DNA of 64,000 nucleotides from JACKJP01 sp050249695 (GCA_050249695.1 JBFWQA010000001.1:62001-126000); one strand, 5' to 3'. Positions 7,497 through 16,405 are shown, counted from the stretch's first letter. Numbers and translations are program-made. The notes: generated by a model from the sequence alone, not told the origin.

Positions 7497-9692
7497 CTAT
7501 TCCCAGCGGCCGGCGCTGAAACGAACCTGGCGCCGGCTCGATGGGGTAACGCGGTCCGCGCCCACCGAGGAGACGCGCTCGGGCCGTGTGGCGTCGGGCC
7601 TGATGGGCGGCGCTGCCTCAAGCATGCGATGGATGTCGAGAAGCACTTCCTTGCTGCGTTCCGAAAGGGTCTGCGGCCGCGCCGGCTCCGCGCCAGCGGG
7701 GAGCGTACTCGCCACCGGTGCCGGCATCACATACTCCGGCACGCCGCCGACGCCGGGGATCGGCTTCAGCTCGATGCCCGTATGCGCATAGGCCATGAAC
7801 TGTTGCCATGTCTTTGCCGGCAGGTTGCCGCCGGTCAGCCTGGCCGTCGAAGCATAGTCATCGTTGCCGAACCACACGGCGGTGACGTAGTTGCCGGTGA
7901 AGCCGATGAACCAGGCATCGCGATAGGCGTTCGTGGTGCCTGTCTTGCCGCTTACCGGGATGCCCTCGAGCTGGGCGCGCCGTCCGGTGCCGTTATTGAC
8001 GACGCTGTTGAGCATGCGATTGAGTTCGGCGACCTTGGGAGCCGGCAAGACCTGCTCGGGCTTGGGACCATCCTTCTTGTGGCTATAAATGAGCTTGCCC
8101 TCGGAATTGCGGATTTCGAGCACGCCGTACGGATGGGCCTTGTAGCCGCCGCTGGCCAATGTCGCATAGCCTGTTGCCTGATCGAGAACGGTAACCTCCG
8201 AAGCGCCCAGAGGCATGGAACGCGTCACCTTGATGGGTGTGGCAACGCCCATCCGCTCCGCCGTTTCGGCGATCTTGTCACGCCCGAAGCTCTGAGACAG
8301 CCGGACCGGGACCGTGTTGATCGAGCGCGTCAGCGCGGTCGTCAGCGTCATTCGTCCGCTATAGCTGTGGGAATAGTTGCTGGGGCACCAGTTGCCGATG
8401 CAGATGGGCGCGTCGACGATCATTGAATCTTCCGTAAAACCGTTCATCAATGCCGTCATATAGACATAGGGCTTGAATGACGAACCGGGCTGGCGAAGCG
8501 CATTGGTGGCGCGGTTGAACTGGCTTTGCCCATAGTCGCGACCACCGACCATCGCGCGAACGGCGCCGTCGGGATCCATGGAAACGAGCGCGGCCTGCTT
8601 GACGTGGTACTGCGCACCCGACTGGCGCAGGCTCGCCTCCACCGAATCTTCTGCGGCCTTTTGGAGGCTGCTGTCGACGCTGGTCTTGACCTCAAGCACG
8701 TAGTCCTTGCCGTTCGCCAGCCGCTTGACCTCTTCGAATGCCCAGTCGAGGAAGAAGTCGGGGCTGCTGACTTCCGAACGGTCGACGGCGGAGGCAGGGT
8801 TGCGCCGCGCCGCGTAGACCTGACCCTCGGTCATGAAGCCCGCCTCGACGAGGTTGTTCAACACCACATTTGCCCGGGCGCGCGAAGCGGGAAGATCGAG
8901 ATGCGGCGCGTAATTGCCGGGCGCCTTGAAAAGGCCCGCCAGCATCGCGGCCTCCGCGATGGTGACTTCCTTGATCGACTTGCCGAAATAGAATTCCGAG
9001 GCCGCCGCGACGCCGAACGTGCCGCCGCCCAGATAGGCGCGGTCAAGGTAAAGCTTCAGGATCTGGTTCTTGGTCAACCGGGATTCCAGCCAGATGGACA
9101 GGAACGCTTCCTTGATCTTCCGCTCGAAGGTGCGCTCGTTGCTCAGGAACAGGTTCTTGGCGAGCTGCTGGGTGATCGAGCTGCCGCCCTGCACGACGGA
9201 ATTCGCCCGCATGTTGGCGACCATCGCCCGGAACGTGCCGGGAATGTCGATGCCGAAATGCTCGTAGAAGCGGCGATCCTCTGTGGCGAGCACAGCCTTG
9301 ATGACGTGATCGGGGATATCGGAAAGCTCGATTCCGTCATTGTGAAGTATCCCGCGCCGGCCGATCACATTGCCATAGCGATCCAGGAACGTAACGGAAT
9401 ATTGCTGATTGGACAGCCAGTCGCCTCGCGTTTCGTCGAAAGCGGGAAGGGCGAGTGCGAGGGCGAGCACCGCGCCGGCGAGACCGAAGGTCATACCGTC
9501 CGAGGTCAGTTCGAAGACCAGGCGCTTGGGGCCGCGAAAACTCAGACGCTCAAGCTTTGCCGCATAGCCCTCATATGCGCGTTTGGTCCCTTCCCAAAGG
9601 CGGAACATCTGGGTATCGATCCAGGAATCGATTTCCAGCAGGCCGATCCGGCGCCACTTGCCGCGTTTTCTTGTCTCGAAAGGGTCTTTCAC
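7497..9692 (-). CDS. Class A penicillin-binding protein (bifunctional transglycosylase/transpeptidase)
   Basis: A 731-aa PBP1-type enzyme that polymerises lipid II and crosslinks peptides in the periplasm. A cytoplasmic tail is followed by one membrane segment (LAGAVLALALALPAF). The glycosyltransferase domain shows EDRRFYEHFGID and QGGSSITQQLAKNLFL. The transpeptidase domain has the SxxK motif in PGSSFKP (catalytic Ser404), SIN, and SGKTGTTNAYRDAW. The C-terminal tail is proline/arginine rich. I chose GTG 9692, preceded by GAGG; an ATG at 9731 would add 13 residues that look random. The protein heads the DUF1214/DUF1254 operon. Confidence 0.93.
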   Translation of the reverse strand: MKDPFETRKRGKWRRIGLLEIDSWIDTQMFRLWEGTKRAYEGYAAKLERLSFRGPKRLVFELTSDGMTFGLAGAVLALALALPAFDETRGDWLSNQQYSVTFLDRYGNVIGRRGILHNDGIELSDIPDHVIKAVLATEDRRFYEHFGIDIPGTFRAMVANMRANSVVQGGSSITQQLAKNLFLSNERTFERKIKEAFLSIWLESRLTKNQILKLYLDRAYLGGGTFGVAAASEFYFGKSIKEVTIAEAAMLAGLFKAPGNYAPHLDLPASRARANVVLNNLVEAGFMTEGQVYAARRNPASAVDRSEVSSPDFFLDWAFEEVKRLANGKDYVLEVKTSVDSSLQKAAEDSVEASLRQSGAQYHVKQAALVSMDPDGAVRAMVGGRDYGQSQFNRATNALRQPGSSFKPYVYMTALMNGFTEDSMIVDAPICIGNWCPSNYSHSYSGRMTLTTALTRSINTVPVRLSQSFGRDKIAETAERMGVATPIKVTRSMPLGASEVTVLDQATGYATLASGGYKAHPYGVLEIRNSEGKLIYSHKKDGPKPEQVLPAPKVAELNRMLNSVVNNGTGRRAQLEGIPVSGKTGTTNAYRDAWFIGFTGNYVTAVWFGNDDYASTARLTGGNLPAKTWQQFMAYAHTGIELKPIPGVGGVPEYVMPAPVASTLPAGAEPARPQTLSERSKEVLLDIHRMLEAAPPIRPDATRPERVSSVGADRVTPSSRRQVRFSAGRWE

Positions 9693-9868
9693 ACGAAAGC
9701 CTCGTCTGCTGGCACAGGCCGGATGCGACATGCCATCCCGGTACCGGCCGCAATTCTAACAGCTTTTGTCGGCATCCGGCGAATGGCTTAGCATTTGGTA
9801 AACCGTGCGGCTAGCGGCTCGCTGCGAATAGACGGCGCTGTTGTTGCAGTGCGACACTGGAGATCGAG

Positions 9869-10321
9869 ATGAGCGAACCTTTCTGGCGGCGCAAGCGCCT
9901 CGAGGACATGACCCCGGGCGAGTGGGAAAGTCTTTGCGACGGCTGCGCGCGGTGCTGTCTCCTCAAGCTGGAAGACGAGGACACGGGCGAAATCGACTAC
10001 ACCTGCCTGTCCTGCAAGCTGCTTGACGACCGCACCTGCCGTTGCCGCCACTATGAGATGCGGCGCGATTACGTGCCCGATTGCGTGCCGTTGACGCCCG
10101 AGAGCGTGCGGACGATTCGCTGGTTGCCGCTGACCTGCGCCTACCGGCTCGTGGCCGAAGGGCGCGATCTCTACTGGTGGCATCCGCTCGTATCCGGAGA
10201 CCCTGAAACCGTGGTGTCGGCGGGGATTTCGGTACGCGGGCGGACGGTGCCGGAGGAGGAGGCGAGCGAGGAGGATTGGGAAGACTATTTCGTCGACTGG
10301 CCGGCGCAGGACTACCGCTGA
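9869..10321 (+). CDS. YcgN-type UPF0260 cysteine-cluster protein
   Basis: A 150-aa soluble protein with the CxxCxxCC-type cluster CDGCARCC near the N terminus and the second cluster CLSCKLL, followed by CRCRHY. These are the hallmarks of the UPF0260/YkgJ cysteine-cluster family (E. coli YcgN). The clustered cysteines presumably bind zinc or an Fe-S centre; the biochemical role is unknown. GGAG lies upstream of ATG 9869. The length is normal for the family. Confidence 0.92.
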   Translation: MSEPFWRRKRLEDMTPGEWESLCDGCARCCLLKLEDEDTGEIDYTCLSCKLLDDRTCRCRHYEMRRDYVPDCVPLTPESVRTIRWLPLTCAYRLVAEGRDLYWWHPLVSGDPETVVSAGISVRGRTVPEEEASEEDWEDYFVDWPAQDYR

Positions 10322-10339
10322 CGATCCTTGCCGGCCGCT

Positions 10340-10364
10340 GGAACTTCCCGCCTGCCGAGACGTT
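10340..10364 (+). promoter_or_regulatory. Candidate EcfG (general stress) promoter
   Basis: GGAAC at 10340-10344, a 16-bp spacer, and CGTT at 10361-10364 match the alphaproteobacterial EcfG consensus GGAAC-N16/17-CGTT exactly. Transcription would start near 10372, giving a leader of about 50 nt before the ATG at 10421. It overlaps no coding sequence. The PhyR/NepR/EcfG pathway is not in this window. Confidence 0.6.
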
Positions 10365-10420
10365 TTATCCCGTGAGTGCTCATGGGCCTTTGCCCAGAGC
10401 CCGTTTCCGGGAGAAACGCC

Positions 10421-10801
10421 ATGTACAAGGTGCTTATGACGAGCGCCGCCATGCTGCTTTCCGGCGTGGCGTACGCATCATCCCTCGACAGGATCGCCTA
10501 CGCTCCGGCCTCCGGCCTTCACGGCTGCTCTTCCATCCAGGAGGAAGCCCGGGTCGTTCAGCGTCAGGTGATAGATCTCGGCTCGGCGATGTCGCATCGA
10601 CCCGACATCGCGATGGCGCCCTATGCCGATGCGGGAGCCTCGGTTGCGACAGGGTCCGTCGCGCAGTTGGGTTTCGAACTCGATCTGGCGTGGGCTCGCA
10701 TGGTCTGGCTTCGCGAAGCCGCGCGGCAGGCCGATTGTCGCGAGATGCCGGCATGGCATGAGCTGGAACGGGTCATGCCCTGGCGCGATCCGGTGGCCTG
10801 A
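10421..10801 (+). CDS. Small secreted protein, function unknown (126 aa)
   Basis: ATG 10421 follows CGGGAGAAACGCC, a good ribosome site; the open frame extends to 10376, but that part precedes the ribosome site. Residues 1-20 form a signal peptide ending VAYAS. The mature part has two widely spaced cysteines (HGCSSIQ and ADCREMP) that could pair, and an alpha-helical composition. No family is recognised. The EcfG-type promoter upstream suggests induction in the general stress response. It is a single-gene unit, with the feu-like operon starting 95 bp downstream. Confidence 0.7.
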   Translation: MYKVLMTSAAMLLSGVAYASSLDRIAYAPASGLHGCSSIQEEARVVQRQVIDLGSAMSHRPDIAMAPYADAGASVATGSVAQLGFELDLAWARMVWLREAARQADCREMPAWHELERVMPWRDPVA

Positions 10802-10853
10802 GCCCGCGCGGCCATATTCGCTCCCTTGACCGAGCGGTGAATTGTGACACTTT

Positions 10854-10870
10854 CGTTCATCGAAGGTTCA
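10854..10870 (+). promoter_or_regulatory. Candidate response-regulator direct repeat upstream of the feu-like operon
   Basis: The hexamers CGTTCA (10854-10859) and GGTTCA (10865-10870) are separated by 5 bp, an 11-bp period like the PhoP box of OmpR-family regulators. A TGACAC/GTGTCA inverted pair flanks it (10845-10850 and 10874-10879 approximately). It ends 26 bp before the first ATG, so it could be an autoregulatory site for FeuP. Confidence 0.4.
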
Positions 10871-10895
10871 GCCGTGTCAACCTATAGCTCGGGTC

Positions 10896-11168
10896 ATGAC
10901 GAGAAAGCTGACATATCTCCTGTTGCCGCTGGCTTTGGCCGCCATATTTTCGGCCCGGGCCGGGGCTGGTCCCTGGCCGGCGGCGGAAGGGAGCATGGTG
11001 TTCGCCGCTGGTGGATGCGGCCAGGCGGCGGCGCAGGCTGCCGCTTCGACGGGCGGACAGGTGATCGGCGTGCGTCAGGCTGGTCAAAGCTGTATTGTCA
11101 CGGTTCTTGTGCCGGGTCGCGGCGGCAATCCTCCGCGCCGGGTCGTCATGACCCTCCCGGCAGGCTGA
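10896..11168 (+). CDS. FeuN-like small periplasmic modulator (90 aa)
   Basis: A 90-aa protein with a signal peptide (MTRKLTYLLLPLALAAIFSA) and a short mature domain with two cysteines (GGCGQ and QSCIV). The tail VIGVRQAGQSCIVTVLVPG resembles the beta strands of a PepSY-type fold. It begins an operon with an OmpR-type regulator 10 bp downstream and a PhoQ-like kinase. In Sinorhizobium meliloti FeuN is a small periplasmic protein encoded directly before feuP-feuQ that holds the FeuQ kinase in check (from memory). Size, export signal and position match; I could not align sequences, so the assignment rests mainly on context. Confidence 0.6.
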   Translation: MTRKLTYLLLPLALAAIFSARAGAGPWPAAEGSMVFAAGGCGQAAAQAAASTGGQVIGVRQAGQSCIVTVLVPGRGGNPPRRVVMTLPAG

Positions 11169-11178
11169 AGGGCAGGCA

Positions 11179-11850
11179 ATGCGTGTTCTCGTCGTTGAGG
11201 ATGATCCCGATCTCAACCGCCAGATGAAAGCCGCTTTGACAGAGGCGGGCTATGCGGTGGACGCCGCGTTCGATGGTGAAGACGGCCACTTTCTGGGCGA
11301 TACCGAGCCCTATGACGTGGTTGTGCTCGACATCGGATTGCCGAAGATGGATGGCGTGCGCGTTCTCGAGCAATGGCGGGAGGACGGAAAAACCATGCCC
11401 GTCCTCATCCTGACGGCGCGCGACCGCTGGAGCGACAAGGTCGCCGGGTTCGACGCGGGCGCTGACGACTACGTCACAAAGCCTTTTCACATGGAGGAAA
11501 TCCTCGCGCGACTGCGGGCGCTGGTGCGTCGCGCGGCAGGACACGCGACCTCGGATCTCGATTGTGGCCCGGTACGCCTTGAGACGCGCGCGTCCCGCGT
11601 GACGGTCTCGGGAAATCCGATCAAGCTGACCTCCCACGAATATCGGCTGCTTTCCTATCTCATGCACCACAAAGACAGGGTGGTCTCCCGCACGGAGCTC
11701 ATCGAGCATCTCTACGATCAGGACTTCGACCGGGATTCCAATACGATAGAGGTGTTCGTCGGGAGGCTGCGCAAGAAGCTGGGCGCCGATATCATCCACA
11801 CTGTCCGGGGGCTCGGCTATCTGGCCTCCGAGGACCCGGGCAAGGCCTGA
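11179..11850 (+). CDS. feuP: OmpR-family response regulator, FeuP-like
   Basis: A 223-aa regulator. The receiver domain has the acidic pair in VVEDDPD, phosphoacceptor Asp51 (VVVLDIGLP), and Lys101 (DDYVTKPF). A winged-helix DNA-binding domain follows from about residue 125 (KLTSHEYRLLSYLM, RLRKKLGADIIHTVRGLGY). The length equals that of rhizobial FeuP as I recall it. FeuP controls ndvA (cyclic glucan export) and osmoadaptation in Sinorhizobium. It sits between the FeuN-like gene and the cognate kinase, whose GTG start is 2 bp after the stop. Confidence 0.85.
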   Translation: MRVLVVEDDPDLNRQMKAALTEAGYAVDAAFDGEDGHFLGDTEPYDVVVLDIGLPKMDGVRVLEQWREDGKTMPVLILTARDRWSDKVAGFDAGADDYVTKPFHMEEILARLRALVRRAAGHATSDLDCGPVRLETRASRVTVSGNPIKLTSHEYRLLSYLMHHKDRVVSRTELIEHLYDQDFDRDSNTIEVFVGRLRKKLGADIIHTVRGLGYLASEDPGKA

Positions 11851-11852
11851 GC

Positions 11853-13229
11853 GTGTGGATGTTCGCCCGCGGTTCGCTCGCCGTCAGACTGGCGGTGGTG
11901 GCCAGCCTGTGGAGCCTTGCCGTGCTCGCATTCGCGGGCGTCGTGCTGTCTCGCAACTACGAGGCGCGCGCGGAGCGTCAGTTCGCCGCGGTGGCCAATG
12001 TCTATCTGCTCAATCTGATTTCGGCTTTCAACGCCGCCAGCGGTGAGGTCGTGCCGGAATTCGGCGAACCGCGCTTCGACCTGTTCGGATCCGGCTATAG
12101 CTGGCAGGTAACCGAGGGAGCCGAACTCGTCGCGGTGTCGCCTTCGCGTGCGGGTGCCCCGCTCAGGCCCCCGCCATTGGACAAGGTGCCGTACAACAGC
12201 GACTTCGTACGCGAGATGCGACTCGACGATGACGGGCAACGGGTCCTTGCGCTGGAACGCCTCGTGATTGTCGGCGAGAAGGCGCGGGCGTTGAACTTTC
12301 TGGTCGCCATGCCGCTGTCGGCGTTGAACGAGGACATCGCCTCCTTCCGGCGCAGCCTTATCGTATTTCTGATCATCTTCGGGGCCGGCCTCGTGGCGGC
12401 GACCGTCTTCATCATCGTTCTGGGGCTGCGTCCCCTGGCGACCCTGCGCGCCAAGCTCGAAGCCGTGATCGACGGTTCCGCCGAAACCGTCGAGGGCGCG
12501 TTCCCGAGGGAGATCGCGCCGGTCAGTGACGAAATCAACAGGCTGATCAGCCGGAACAGGGAGGTGATCGAGCGGGCGAGAGCCCATGTCGGCAATCTCG
12601 CGCACGCCCTGAAAACGCCGCTCAGCGTCATCGTCAACGAGGCCGGCGGCGGCCGCGGCGCGCGTTACGCGGCGATCGGCGAGCAGGCTGCGGCGATCCG
12701 CCGCCTCGTCGACTACCATCTTGAGCGGGCGAGGACGATCGCCGTCGCCGTCAGTCCCGGCGTCGGTGCGGACGTGGCGCCTGTGATCGCCGGCCTGGAA
12801 CGGGCGATGCGCAAGATTCACGCGGGAAGGCATTTGAAGCTGTCCGTGGATATTCCCGACGGTCTGAGATTCCGCGGCGACGCGCGCGATCTTGAGGAAA
12901 TGAGCGGAAATCTCATCGACAACGCCTGCAAATGGGCGGCGAGTCAGGTCGCGATCAGCGCCAGGACGGCCGGACCCGGCCGCCGGTCGAACTTCCTGCT
13001 TGTGGTCGAGGACGACGGGCCTGGCATCAAGCCGGACCATCGTGAAGAGGCGGTCCGGCGCGGTCGCAGGCTCGACGAGAAGACCCCTGGCAGCGGGCTC
13101 GGCCTGTCGATCGTCGCCGATCTTGCCGAAGCCTATGAGGGTGCGCTGGACCTTTCAGAGAGTCGTCTCGGCGGTCTTCGAGCCACCCTCACGCTTCCCG
13201 CCGCAGGTCAGCGCACCCGGCGCCGGTGA
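11853..13229 (+). CDS. feuQ: PhoQ-like sensor histidine kinase, FeuQ-like
   Basis: A 458-aa kinase with two membrane segments (about residues 10-32 and 167-190) flanking a ~130-residue periplasmic sensor, then HAMP-like linker. The phosphoacceptor His251 lies in the unusual motif NLAHALKTPLSVI, which is typical of the PhoQ/FeuQ subfamily. The ATPase domain shows NLIDNACKWA, EDDGPGIKP and GSGLGLSIV. It starts at GTG 11853, 2 bp after the regulator stop, so translational coupling is likely. The periplasmic sensor is the presumed target of the FeuN-like protein. Confidence 0.85.
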   Translation: MWMFARGSLAVRLAVVASLWSLAVLAFAGVVLSRNYEARAERQFAAVANVYLLNLISAFNAASGEVVPEFGEPRFDLFGSGYSWQVTEGAELVAVSPSRAGAPLRPPPLDKVPYNSDFVREMRLDDDGQRVLALERLVIVGEKARALNFLVAMPLSALNEDIASFRRSLIVFLIIFGAGLVAATVFIIVLGLRPLATLRAKLEAVIDGSAETVEGAFPREIAPVSDEINRLISRNREVIERARAHVGNLAHALKTPLSVIVNEAGGGRGARYAAIGEQAAAIRRLVDYHLERARTIAVAVSPGVGADVAPVIAGLERAMRKIHAGRHLKLSVDIPDGLRFRGDARDLEEMSGNLIDNACKWAASQVAISARTAGPGRRSNFLLVVEDDGPGIKPDHREEAVRRGRRLDEKTPGSGLGLSIVADLAEAYEGALDLSESRLGGLRATLTLPAAGQRTRRR

Positions 13230-13312
13230 AACATCCGGCTCACTGCACTATGATTTTCTCCCCGACGACACACCCGGTGATTCGCTGTCGGTGAGGATCA
13301 GGACAGAGGCCC

Positions 13313-13678
13313 ATGTCATCGCGTTTGCCGATCGTTCTCATGGCCGTCGCCGCGATCACAACCGGCTGCGCCGCAACGCCGGACCGGTATTCGGGACCGG
13401 CGGCGCTCTATGTCGGCACCTCGCTGGATACGGCCGCTCGGGCGGAAGCCTCCGCCGCGGAGTATCGGGCGCTGGAGACGGGAGCACCGGGCGTGCCCGA
13501 GACATGGCGGGCGCCGAACGGGCAGGCGTATGGCGAGGTCATCGCCGGCCACCCCTATGAGGCGAGGGGTCTGCTGTGCCGGGATTATTCGTATATACTG
13601 TACGTCTCAGACCGGCCCGAAGTCGGTCGCGGCACCGCTTGCCGACAGCCTGACGGGACGTGGCGGCGCACCGGCTGA
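13313..13678 (+). CDS. Surface-antigen-type lipoprotein (RT0821/Lpp0805-like C-terminal domain)
   Basis: A 121-aa protein with a short signal peptide ending TTGC, giving a lipidated cysteine. The mature part carries AEYRALETGAPGVPETWRAP and ends LCRDYSYILYVSDRPEVGRG with a final cysteine pair. This is the C-terminal half of the 17-kDa/RT0821-type surface antigens that occur in alphaproteobacterial outer membranes, here without the glycine-zipper N-terminal half. The gene follows feuQ by 83 bp on the same strand and could be cotranscribed or have its own promoter. Confidence 0.7.
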   Translation: MSSRLPIVLMAVAAITTGCAATPDRYSGPAALYVGTSLDTAARAEASAAEYRALETGAPGVPETWRAPNGQAYGEVIAGHPYEARGLLCRDYSYILYVSDRPEVGRGTACRQPDGTWRRTG

Positions 13679-13692
13679 CCTTACGGCCGGAT

Positions 13693-13717
13693 TATCGTGA
13701 ACGAATTCTTAACGATA
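13693..13717. repeat. Inverted repeat upstream of the 469-aa gene
   Basis: TATCGT (13693-13698) and ACGATA (13712-13717) flank 13 bp that contain GAATTC and TTAA. It lies between the lipoprotein stop and the next gene's start, so it may be an operator or weak terminator. No T-run follows. Confidence 0.3.
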
Positions 13718-13762
13718 GCTGCCTAAGGCTCGTTGGTTGAAATCCTGCGGCGACCGAGTGCG

Positions 13763-15172
13763 ATGGTTCAGAGGACGACAGCACAAGAGCGTTTGAGGGA
13801 GTACCTGCATTCCCTGCCTGCCTCGGTTCGCTCGCGCCTTGCCGCCGTCGCTCGGGAAGCCGTTGCTTCCGGCCAGGCCGATCCTGCGCTGAAACTGATT
13901 GCGGGCGCTCTGGCCGGCCCGGGCCCGCTCCCGCCCGAAAGCGTGCGCATCGGCCCGGTTCCGCCTGTAGCTGTGCGCTTCTCGGACTGCCTTGCGCCTT
14001 TCATCTCTACGGCCCGCTCGGCGATATGGGTAAAGGGATATCTGACGCAGCAGACCGCTTCGCGACTCTGGGGCTGGCTCCTTGCGCATGCCGGCGACGA
14101 AACGGCAACCGCCCTTTCGCAGGCCGAGCGCGCCGTCAGCCTCGATGCCGCCCAGGCGGCCGATATCCGCCTGTTCGCCAGAATGGCCGATGACGTGGAA
14201 ACCGCGATGCTCACGGCGAAAGACGATCGCACCCGGGCCTTTCAGATACAAACGGAACTGGGGTCCGGCGATGCCTTGCGGGAACTGGCCGATCTCGCGG
14301 TGATATTGCGCTCGGCGCCACAACTGGAGCGTTTGCGGTGGCTTTTGCCGCAGGGCATCGAAAAGCTGGACGATCGCCTGTCGGACGAACTGATGCAGTT
14401 GCTGGTGACGGTTCCCGCGGACCGCCTCTGGGTCGCGGCAGAACGGATCGCCGCGGCGTTTTCGGTGCCGGCGCGGGTGGCAGTCATGGCGATGAGACTG
14501 GAGGGCACAGATAACGCCCAACGCATTGCGCGTGGACGCTGGGCCGCCATCGTCGATGTCGCGATTGCGCAGGTCGTTATGTCGGCCGACCGCGTCACCG
14601 CCGCGCGGGATTGGGGCGAGCTTGACGCGTTTCTTGACGATGTGAGGCAGGGCTATCTGGCGATCCAGACGTTGACGCGGAGCGTGGAGATCGAGACCTG
14701 GTCGCCCTGGAGGGAGAGGATCGCGGAATGCCGCAAGCGCATCTCCGATCGACTGGGCAGCGAACTCGCCGAGCTTCCCGCGACGCTGCGGCGGACGATA
14801 CGCGCCTATGTCGGCGGCGACGGGGCCGCACAGGTCGATGAGGGTGACGTCGAGGACGTGCTGCGCAAGCTGCACCTGCTTTACGCACTGAAGACCTATC
14901 GGGGCGAACTGGCGGTAAACGAACTTGTCGACCGAATGCTGCGGCTCGTCGAACCGCTGATGGAGAACGCCAACCAGTCGCTTCTGAGCCTGCTGCGATC
15001 CTCTCCGGGGCCGCACCGGGAACGGGCCGCGGCCGGCTTCGATACGCTGATGAAATGCAGCGTCATCGTTTTTGGTGAGGAATATGCCGCCCTGCTTCGT
15101 CGCAGCGCGCATATGGCGAGCGACGGCCTGGTGCGGGATGTGAGCCGCGAGGCACCCGCGCTCGTCGGCTGA
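13763..15172 (+). CDS. Unknown large alpha-helical protein upstream of ccmI (469 aa)
   Basis: A 469-aa soluble protein without signal peptide, membrane segments or a recognised domain. It is strongly helical, with repeated leucine/arginine/alanine heptads (for example LREYLHSLPASVRSRLAAVA and a region near 230 with LVTVPADRLWVAAERIAAAF). A central WSPWRERIAECRKRI might mark a conserved core. Start choice is between ATG 13763 and TTG 13733; neither has a strong ribosome site. It sits alone between the feu-like unit and the ccm operon, about 100 bp from ccmI. It could be a helical scaffold in the style of DUF2336 proteins, but that is only an impression. Confidence 0.72.
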   Translation: MVQRTTAQERLREYLHSLPASVRSRLAAVAREAVASGQADPALKLIAGALAGPGPLPPESVRIGPVPPVAVRFSDCLAPFISTARSAIWVKGYLTQQTASRLWGWLLAHAGDETATALSQAERAVSLDAAQAADIRLFARMADDVETAMLTAKDDRTRAFQIQTELGSGDALRELADLAVILRSAPQLERLRWLLPQGIEKLDDRLSDELMQLLVTVPADRLWVAAERIAAAFSVPARVAVMAMRLEGTDNAQRIARGRWAAIVDVAIAQVVMSADRVTAARDWGELDAFLDDVRQGYLAIQTLTRSVEIETWSPWRERIAECRKRISDRLGSELAELPATLRRTIRAYVGGDGAAQVDEGDVEDVLRKLHLLYALKTYRGELAVNELVDRMLRLVEPLMENANQSLLSLLRSSPGPHRERAAAGFDTLMKCSVIVFGEEYAALLRRSAHMASDGLVRDVSREAPALVG

Positions 15173-15274
15173 GTTGCCTGCGGCAAACTGTCTGGCTTGC
15201 TTGACCTTTGCGGCCTTTTTCCGGACAACTCCTCATCTTGTCCCGGCCTGCCGGGCAGAGCGAACCTAGGTCCG

Positions 15275-16405
15275 ATGATCTTTTTTATCGCCGCCGCCAT
15301 TCTGACCAGCGCCGTCATCCTCGTCCTGTTGCGTACGCTGGCCCGCACGCGCGTCGAGGATGGACGGTCTTCGGCCGCGCTTGACGTCTACAAGGCCCAG
15401 ATGGTGGAACTTGAACGCGACGCGGCGGCAGGTCTGATCCCCGCTGCCGACGCCGACGCGGCGCGGATCGAACTGTCCCGGCGGTTGCTGGGTGAGAGCC
15501 GCAGGGACCGCCGCGGAGACGGTGCCACCGGCTCCGGGGGACCGCGGCTTGCCATCATCGTTCCGCTGATCGTTCTGCCTTTGGCATCGATCGGCCTTTA
15601 TGCCTGGCTCGGCGCGCCGGGCATGCCCGACATGCCGCTTGGCGACCGGATGTCCACCGCGCTGCAAAATCAGGATGTCGAGATCCTGATCGCGCAGGTG
15701 GAGAAGCACCTTGCGGAGAATCCCCGCGACCTTCGCGGCTGGACGGTCATCGCCCCGGTCTATCTGCGCCGCGAGCGCTACGATGATGCCGTGCTTGCCT
15801 TTTCCAACGTGAACCGTCTGGGCGAACCGTCCGCGGCCAGCGAGACCGGACTTGGAGAAGCGCTCGTCGGCGCGGGTGAGGGCGTCGTCAGCGACGAGGC
15901 GAGAGCCGCGTTCCAGCGGGCGTTGGAACTCGAGCCGGGGTTTATCCGCGCGCGCTTCTTCCTCGCCATCGCGGCCGATCAGGATGGTGACCGCGAGGAG
16001 GCGGTGCGGCGCTGGAAGGATCTGCTGGCGAGCGGCGAGGACCCGGACGGGGGATGGCGGCAAATCGCCCGCCAAAGGCTGGCTGCGCTGCAGCCCGAGC
16101 CGCAGCCAGGTCCCGACCGGGCGCAGATGGAAGCGGCCTCCAGGATGGCGCCTGAAGACCGTCAGGCAATGATACGTTCCATGGTCGAGGGGCTCGCGGA
16201 GCGCCTCAGGGACGAGCCGCACGACCGGGAGGGCTGGATCAGGCTCATTCGATCCCACACCGTGCTTGGCGACGAGGAAGCCGCGGCGCGCGCCCTGGGC
16301 GACGCGCGGACGGCTTTCGCCGACGATCCGGAAGGTTTGCGCGAGATCATGGCAGCCGCCGCCGCCCTTGGTGTCAGGATCGAGCAGGGGAACGAGAAGC
16401 CATGA
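15275..16405 (+). CDS. ccmI: Cytochrome c maturation protein CcmI (CycH)
   Basis: A 376-aa protein with an N-terminal membrane segment (MIFFIAAAILTSAVILVLL), a basic/leucine-rich cytoplasmic loop (QMVELERDAAAGLIPAADAD), a second membrane segment (about 90-112), and a periplasmic TPR region with repeats around ENPRDLRGWTVIAPVYLRRE and EPHDREGWIRLIRSHTVLGD. CcmI binds apocytochrome c and delivers it to CcmF/CcmH. ATG 15275 gives the standard N terminus; the frame is open further upstream. It overlaps ccmE by 4 bp and begins the rhizobial order cycH-cycJ-cycK-cycL. Confidence 0.93.
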   Translation: MIFFIAAAILTSAVILVLLRTLARTRVEDGRSSAALDVYKAQMVELERDAAAGLIPAADADAARIELSRRLLGESRRDRRGDGATGSGGPRLAIIVPLIVLPLASIGLYAWLGAPGMPDMPLGDRMSTALQNQDVEILIAQVEKHLAENPRDLRGWTVIAPVYLRRERYDDAVLAFSNVNRLGEPSAASETGLGEALVGAGEGVVSDEARAAFQRALELEPGFIRARFFLAIAADQDGDREEAVRRWKDLLASGEDPDGGWRQIARQRLAALQPEPQPGPDRAQMEAASRMAPEDRQAMIRSMVEGLAERLRDEPHDREGWIRLIRSHTVLGDEEAAARALGDARTAFADDPEGLREIMAAAAALGVRIEQGNEKP

